This document shows positions 59,429-64,000 of a DNA stretch of 64,000 nt, piece by piece. The DNA is from Anaerolineales bacterium (lineage in GTDB: Bacteria; Chloroflexota; Anaerolineae; JAAEKA01). The translations under genes were made by a program, and so were the position numbers. The stretch covers positions 1 through 64,000 of the forward strand of contig JACKBI010000019.1 in the NCBI GenBank assembly GCA_020634615.1, read 5' to 3'. Under the pieces are notes generated by a model, which was not told the DNA's origin, ran no database searches, and saw only the letters and a list, made by a program, of their open reading frames with translations. How positions within the stretch are numbered: the stretch's first letter is position 1; the number at the start of each line of letters is the position of its first letter.

Positions 59429-60894
59429 GCCAACTTGCCGCGGGCGCAGCCCGGCCGGCCGGCGGCCGCACGCGCTGGCGCTATCACACGCTGCGCATCG
59501 CCTTTGCCGGCACGGAGATGAGCTGGTTCACGCCTTTCTTCATCGTCTTCGTCCCGGCCGCGCGCGCCTGGCCGCCGCTGGCGCTGGGTGGGCTGCTGTT
59601 GCTGGTGGAGTTGGGCTTCTACTTCTGGTCGGAGTTCGCCGAGCGGCGCCAACTGAGCGGCGGAGTCGAGCGGCTGACGGCGCTGCTGGCGCTGCCGGTG
59701 CTGATCCTGCTGGGCTGGCGCCTCTTCCTCTTCCCCGGCCTGCCGGCGGGCGATATGCGCTGGATACCGGCCGCGTTCTCCGGCCTGGTCACGTCGGAGG
59801 GAGCCGGCTTCTGGGCGATCATGGCGACCGTGCTCTTCCTCTGGTGGCGCGGCCTGTCGCTCAGCCGGCGTGAGTTCGACTTCGAGTCGGTGTCCTTTTC
59901 CTTCCGCGTCGGCCTGCTGTTACTGGTGGTCGGCACGCTGCTGCTGACCGTAACGTCGAGCCGTGAGGTGCTGGCCTTCATCTTCCCCTTCTTCTTCTTC
60001 AGCCTGATCGCGGTGTCGCTGGCGCGGCTGGAGGAGGTGGGCCGGATCAAGGGCGAGGTCGGCACGCTGTTCGACCTGACCTGGCTGGGCATCCTGCTGG
60101 GAACCATCGTCCTGGTGCTGGGCGCGGGCCTGCTGCTGGTGCTGCTGGCCCGCCCCGAGAGCATCGACGCGATCCGGGCCGCCTGGGCGCCGGTGGGCGG
60201 CTGGCTGCTGGACGTCTTTGCCAAGATAATTACCATCGTGCTGTGGCCGTTCGAGCCGCTGATGCGCTGGCTGTCCAATATCTTCGCCGAGGGTTTCCGG
60301 TTGATGGAGGAGTCGGGCGCATTGCAGACATTCCTGGCTGTCGGCCCCATCGAGGTCGAGCAGAACGACCCGGAGACCGTGTCGCGTGTCTTTGAAATGA
60401 TCCTGACCGCCGTGCGCATGCTGTGCGGGCTGGGCGTGCTGGCGGCACTTTTGGGCGGCGGACTGTGGGCGCTGCAGCGCGAACGTAAGCGACAGCGCGA
60501 GGAAGCCGAGGTCCACGAAGACATAGAGGCAGGGCTGGGCGATGCGCTGGCCGGGCTGCTGCGCGGCGTGCGCGACCGGCTGCGCGGCGCGGCCAATCTG
60601 GTGGGCCAGTTCGGCATGGGCAGTGATCTGTTGGCAGCGCTGTCGGTGCGCAACATCTACGCCAACACGGCCCGACTGGCCAAGAAGCGCGGCTATCCCC
60701 GCCACAAGGCACGCACCGCCTACGAATATCTCCCCGACCTGCAAGCCGCCTTCCCCGCCGCCCGCGAAGAAGCGCGCCAGATCACCGATGCCTACGTCAG
60801 CGTCGCCTACGGCGATCTACCCACCAGCAAGGAAGATCTGGCCAATCTGCGCGCTGCGTACGAGCGGTTGAAGGACAGTCCACCGCAGAACTGA
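59425..60894 (+). CDS. multi-pass membrane protein with C-terminal DUF4129-like domain
   Basis: 489 residues. About nine hydrophobic segments (for example LALGGLLLLVELGFYFW, LGTIVLVLGAGLLLVLLA) precede a cytoplasmic C-terminal domain with KKRGYPRHKARTAYEYLPDL and ARQITDAYVSVAYGD, the DUF4129 pattern. The central catalytic transglutaminase core that often separates these parts in relatives is not present. It ends the MoxR operon. Confidence 0.85.
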   Translation: MSQLAAGAARPAGGRTRWRYHTLRIAFAGTEMSWFTPFFIVFVPAARAWPPLALGGLLLLVELGFYFWSEFAERRQLSGGVERLTALLALPVLILLGWRLFLFPGLPAGDMRWIPAAFSGLVTSEGAGFWAIMATVLFLWWRGLSLSRREFDFESVSFSFRVGLLLLVVGTLLLTVTSSREVLAFIFPFFFFSLIAVSLARLEEVGRIKGEVGTLFDLTWLGILLGTIVLVLGAGLLLVLLARPESIDAIRAAWAPVGGWLLDVFAKIITIVLWPFEPLMRWLSNIFAEGFRLMEESGALQTFLAVGPIEVEQNDPETVSRVFEMILTAVRMLCGLGVLAALLGGGLWALQRERKRQREEAEVHEDIEAGLGDALAGLLRGVRDRLRGAANLVGQFGMGSDLLAALSVRNIYANTARLAKKRGYPRHKARTAYEYLPDLQAAFPAAREEARQITDAYVSVAYGDLPTSKEDLANLRAAYERLKDSPPQN

Positions 60895-60959
60895 CTGCCC
60901 TGTTGGTCGCTAAAGGAGGCTTCAATGCGAGCATCGGCCCCGTCGGCGAGCCAGAGGCG

Positions 60960-62321
60960 TCATTCCTTCGTCAGCAGCGGCAGATAGGTCCGCCGACGCA
61001 CCTGGGGCTTCTCCATGCACTGCCACGTTGCCCCGCCGTCGTCGGAGCGATACATGTAAGCATCAATGGTACCCGCCACGTAAGCCCGCATGAACAAGCT
61101 GTACGGCCGGACAGGCGTTGGCGATCCCGGCGCACCAACCCGCGGCAGGAAGACCTGGTGGAGCAGGGTGCTGCTGTTCACCGCTGCCATCGCATCGCTT
61201 ACCGGCTCGCTGGCGCCGGCCACCTCTATCGTTGATGCCTCTGCCTGTGCGGCTACCTCCAGGCTGAACACCGTCCCCGACACTGTCAACCGCCGCCAGC
61301 TCTGCCCATCATCGTAGCTGGCATACAGCCCCGCTCTTGTAGCAGCGACATAGATGGTGGGGTCGTCCGGATAACCGGGCGCAAAGCGTGGATAATATCT
61401 TCCCAGCTCCGTCAGTGACGAGTCGCACACAGCGGTCGTGCCGCGCGGGAAGATGGCCTGCCAGGTCAAACCGCCGTCCTTGCTCTGAAACAATGAGTTT
61501 TGGTAGAGCCCCATGAGCAGGGCGCCGTTGCGCGTGTAGCCGGGTGATACGACGAAGTCGCTGTACAAAAACATATCGTCGCACATGCCTTGCCCGGCTG
61601 CCTGCCACGTCGCGCCACCGTCGCGTGACAGAATGAAGGCAGTGCCCAACGTGGGACTGTTGCTCATCAACGTGGCCCACAAGGTCTGGTCGTTATCGTA
61701 GTCCGGCGACACTGCCACTTTCCAGACGTGGGTTTCCTCCCAAACCATCTGCCAGGTCATGCCGCCGTCATCAGAGCGAGCGACACCAAAGGGCAACGGG
61801 CTCCAGCCGTACATCCACCAGCGCGGCTGAAACAGGATCGGCGTTTGTCCCGCTGCTCGCAGACTGTACGAAATGCAATCATCATCAAATGAACTGCAAC
61901 TTGCAACTCGCTCTTCCCATCCATCCCCTGTTTGCTCGCTGCGATACAGGTGATACTGGCGATGGAAGATGTCGTTTACGCCGAGATAGAGGGTTAGCCC
62001 CCTATCGGCGCTGTGCGGAGTCATCTGGAACTGCTCTATTTTGGCAGGGTACAGCGGACTGGACGTGAATTTGAAGACCTGCAACCATGTTTCGCCGTTG
62101 TCCTGGCTGCGCCACAACGAATTCTCGGACTGATTGATCCAGAATATCGTATCATCCTCATTGTATTGAGGCGACGGGAATACCAAGTCCAGGCCCAACT
62201 CTTGTTGGCACGCTGGCAAGGGCGTCTGTGCCTGGGCAGTTTGGCTGTTCCCCAGAACCAGGAACACCAGCAACAGGAATGCTGAAGTTATGGTCGTCCT
62301 GAAGAGGGTTGCTCGTCTCAT
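60960..62321 (-). CDS. secreted BNR/Asp-box repeat protein
   Basis: 453 residues from ATG 62321 (AGGGG eight bases upstream). Signal peptide MRRATLFRTTITSAFLLLV to AQAQ. Asp-box units SQDNGETWLQV, RSDDGGMTWQMV, SRDGGATWQAA, SKDGGLTWQAI and RSDDGGATWQCME. It is a paralogue of the genes at 1-723 and 754-2109 and again lies directly after a glycosidase-like gene. The ligand is unknown. Confidence 0.88.
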   Translation of the reverse strand: MRRATLFRTTITSAFLLLVFLVLGNSQTAQAQTPLPACQQELGLDLVFPSPQYNEDDTIFWINQSENSLWRSQDNGETWLQVFKFTSSPLYPAKIEQFQMTPHSADRGLTLYLGVNDIFHRQYHLYRSEQTGDGWEERVASCSSFDDDCISYSLRAAGQTPILFQPRWWMYGWSPLPFGVARSDDGGMTWQMVWEETHVWKVAVSPDYDNDQTLWATLMSNSPTLGTAFILSRDGGATWQAAGQGMCDDMFLYSDFVVSPGYTRNGALLMGLYQNSLFQSKDGGLTWQAIFPRGTTAVCDSSLTELGRYYPRFAPGYPDDPTIYVAATRAGLYASYDDGQSWRRLTVSGTVFSLEVAAQAEASTIEVAGASEPVSDAMAAVNSSTLLHQVFLPRVGAPGSPTPVRPYSLFMRAYVAGTIDAYMYRSDDGGATWQCMEKPQVRRRTYLPLLTKE

Positions 62322-62332
62322 AATGCATACCC

Positions 62333-63808
62333 CTAGGGGGCCGACGTTGCCGTCGCGGGAACAACCCCTGCCCATGTAGTTCCGGCTGGTGTTGTAAGGG
62401 CATAGGTTCCAGAGGAAGTCACGTAGAACAGATTGGTCCCCTCAGGTGTATAGGCAGATTGGTCAATGGTGACATACCACGCCACAGCCTGGTAGCCTGA
62501 TGGACCAGTTTGGAACCAGTTAACCATAGGCATCATCACATAATTGACGATTTGATCAGCTGTCGGCGTTCCCGGTGTGGCAGTCGGCCCGTTATAATTT
62601 AGATAACCGTATTCGGTGATCCAAAGTGGCGCTCCAGACGCAAGTACCGAATCGGTGCGAGCCAACTCGGCTGCATGGGCTGCGGTAAACCCCTCTAAAT
62701 CACCCTGTAGACATCCCCAAATTTCTGAAACGTCATAATTATAGTTGCAGTTAGTGCTCCTGGTCCAGGGATAGACGTGGATCGCCACACCGTCGATCTT
62801 CACGCCGGAATGCTGTGTGCGAAGTTGTTCTTTAAAATCCTCCCACCAGTCTGTGTTGTGATCAAAGAAGTTGCCGCAACAAAAAAGCCTGGCGCTGGGA
62901 TCCGCGGTCTTGATGATATCGCTGACCTCGGCGAAACGATCAGCCGCTAATTCCGCCATTTTTGCTTGCAAGGTCGCTTGAACCGTTGGATTGGGCGTTG
63001 GAGTGCCGCTGTTTCCTCCCCATGCGCACGGATACTGCGGGTTCTGCTGGCGCACGATCTTACACAGCCACTCAGCGCATTGGCCATAGGAATACACTCC
63101 CGAGTTTAACGTGGCCGGATGATCCGGTTCGTTGAAGACCAGCCAAACGCGGCCAGGATAGGCTGCTGCCAGCTCTTGTAGTTTGGCTGTGTCGATATGG
63201 TTGGCGCCGACGCCGTCGCTGGGCTTCCCAGCACACCACACCATGGGCACAAATGACCTTGTCTCCAGAGGAGAAGGCGTGACTTTGTAGCTCCAGTTGT
63301 AATACCAGTTGAGATTCAGGGGCGACACGTCTGGTCCTGGTGTAGGGATCAACGGCGGCGTCGCGTTGGGAACGTGCTTGCCCACTCCCTTGCCCCAGCT
63401 TGTCCAATGCGTATGTACCAGCGGCAGGTAGAGATGAAGCGACGAGTCCACATTCTTGACCTGGCTATTCGGAATGTGAGTGACTACAGATGCTGCGGTA
63501 GCATCCGCACCTGCATCGGACCGGCCCGAGAAACCAGGGCGGTGGATAAGTACCCAGGCTTCTGTCGCGTCAGTTATCCATATCAAAGATTGAGGTGTCT
63601 GGGTTGGCCGGCGGGTCGCGATGGGTATTCCGGTCACAGTGGGCGGCTGAAGTGGGGAGATGACCGTCAGCGACGGCGTCGAACGGACGGTCTGTCCCAC
63701 CTGCATGGCCACGGCGTCAGGAATGCGAAGGTCAGGAGCAGCGAGAAGGCGGCGATGAGGAGCAGGATGGCTGCCCCCCCCCCGACGGTTGTTGCGATGG
63801 TCGTTCAT
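62333..63808 (-). CDS. secreted glycosidase-like TIM-barrel protein, disrupted at a poly-G tract
   Basis: The barrel has VWLVFNEPDHP and LWITEYGYLNY as the two catalytic-Glu motifs, plus DGVAIHVYPW; it is the paralogue of the gene at 2121. The ATG at 63808 has GGAGGAAG upstream and starts MNDHRNNRR. In the main frame the next residues are not hydrophobic. If the G10 run (63774-63783) were nine bases, the protein would continue GGAAILLLIAAFSLLLTFAF, a good signal peptide, but a second shift near 63712 is then needed to return to the barrel frame. So either two sequencing errors, a decayed start, or a slippery control site. The main frame is open upstream to 63973. Confidence 0.72.
   Translation of the reverse strand: MNDHRNNRRGGGSHPAPHRRLLAAPDLRIPDAVAMQVGQTVRSTPSLTVISPLQPPTVTGIPIATRRPTQTPQSLIWITDATEAWVLIHRPGFSGRSDAGADATAASVVTHIPNSQVKNVDSSLHLYLPLVHTHWTSWGKGVGKHVPNATPPLIPTPGPDVSPLNLNWYYNWSYKVTPSPLETRSFVPMVWCAGKPSDGVGANHIDTAKLQELAAAYPGRVWLVFNEPDHPATLNSGVYSYGQCAEWLCKIVRQQNPQYPCAWGGNSGTPTPNPTVQATLQAKMAELAADRFAEVSDIIKTADPSARLFCCGNFFDHNTDWWEDFKEQLRTQHSGVKIDGVAIHVYPWTRSTNCNYNYDVSEIWGCLQGDLEGFTAAHAAELARTDSVLASGAPLWITEYGYLNYNGPTATPGTPTADQIVNYVMMPMVNWFQTGPSGYQAVAWYVTIDQSAYTPEGTNLFYVTSSGTYALTTPAGTTWAGVVPATATSAP
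63774..63783 (-). repeat. G10 homopolymer in the coding start of the glycosidase-like gene
   Basis: Ten consecutive C on the plus strand (G on the coding strand), nine codons after the ATG at 63808. Tract length decides whether a signal peptide is read. Confidence 0.8.
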
Positions 63809-63871
63809 GAGCTTCCTCCATGTGATAGCCAGCATTGATGCAGGCGATTTCATCATCAACGAACTGACCCG

Positions 63872-63900
63872 ATGATAGCACCTGTGCTTGTTGGTGTCAA
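63872..63900 (-). promoter_or_regulatory. promoter for the second glycosidase/BNR operon
   Basis: Minus strand TTGACA (63900-63895), 17-base spacer, TATCAT (63877-63872). The layout matches the promoter at 3755-3783. Confidence 0.72.
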
Positions 63901-63924
63901 TGGGAAGTTTGGGCCAGTTCGCTG

Positions 63925-63930
63925 TATAAT
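63925..63930 (+). promoter_or_regulatory. -10 box of a leaderless promoter
   Basis: TATAAT is followed by six bases and ATG at 63937. No good -35 is seen. Confidence 0.5.
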
Positions 63931-63936
63931 GCGGGC

Positions 63937-64000
63937 ATGAGCGCATACACGAATCTCCTGCGCACGGTCGCACTGCCGGCCGGATCGATGCTGGCCGGCT
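63937..64000 (+). CDS. start of an unidentified gene, partial
   Basis: The frame opens MSAYTNLLRTVALPAGSMLA and runs off the window. Twenty-one residues are too few to name a family. The start is chosen because TATAAT stands six bases upstream, as with other apparently leaderless genes here. Confidence 0.5.
   Translation, partial: MSAYTNLLRTVALPAGSMLAG

Noticed and set aside
60903..61235. 110-residue plus frame after the MoxR operon
   Set aside because: It runs antisense through the BNR gene at 60960 and shows no coding features beyond a chance AAAGGAGG.

Overview
The window looks like a piece of a Chloroflexota genome (Anaerolineae, Caldilineae or Ardenticatenia type). This is inferred from gene content, not from a marker gene. 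The signs are high GC, large secreted proteins with Thr-Pro linkers, DNRLRE-type beta-sandwiches, gingipain-like C25 peptidases, GEVED and FN3-like surface proteins, DUF2723/DUF4012 membrane proteins and many NarL-type regulators. I saw no rRNA, tRNA, CRISPR array, transposase or phage gene.

Layout. 1-3783 (minus): two secreted BNR-repeat proteins and a secreted clan-A glycosidase-like protein whose signal peptide lies in another frame. 3901-10716: an alpha-oxoamine synthase, a HEAT-repeat protein, then a sensor kinase, an OmpR-type regulator, a GYD protein and a fused nucleoside kinase. 10742-25979 (plus): a 15-kb co-directional envelope/polysaccharide run with sortase, Wzz-tyrosine kinase, flippase-like membrane protein, GT2, two glycosidase-like proteins, a DUF11-like protein, DUF2723, DUF4012, an anchored FN3-like protein and a B12-radical SAM enzyme. 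26046-27910 (minus): a compact RiPP locus with a PqqD protein, a 41-residue precursor not previously listed as an ORF and an HprK-like kinase. 28340-34957: two C25 peptidases around an anchored Thr-Pro-rich protein. 35029-36860: an ABC-2 exporter. 36909-45021: two giant convergent paralogous glycosidase-like proteins with a MazEF-type module between them. 45283-49253: M32 carboxypeptidase, cyclophilin, a redoxin-like protein and a beta-hydroxyacid dehydrogenase. 49368-56862: a hybrid histidine kinase and its NarL partner, then two copies of a module made of a degenerate-receiver LuxR protein followed by an anchored surface protein. 56992-60894: MoxR, DUF58 and DUF4129-like operon. 60960-63900 (minus): a second glycosidase-like/BNR pair. 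63925-64000: start of a gene that leaves the window.

The shared theme is building and remodelling the cell surface. Envelope polymers and exported proteins are made by the 10-25 kb run, surface proteins carry C-terminal hydrophobic helices with basic tails or Thr-Pro linkers, and several two-component or orphan regulators sit beside them.

The most striking item is the small RiPP locus. A 41-residue peptide at 27243-27368 has a YxxPxL leader motif, a Thr two residues before a Gly, and an Asp eight residues into the predicted core. It is flanked by a PqqD-type recognition protein and an HprK-like kinase. This is the layout of a lasso-peptide locus, but no protease or cyclase gene is visible nearby.
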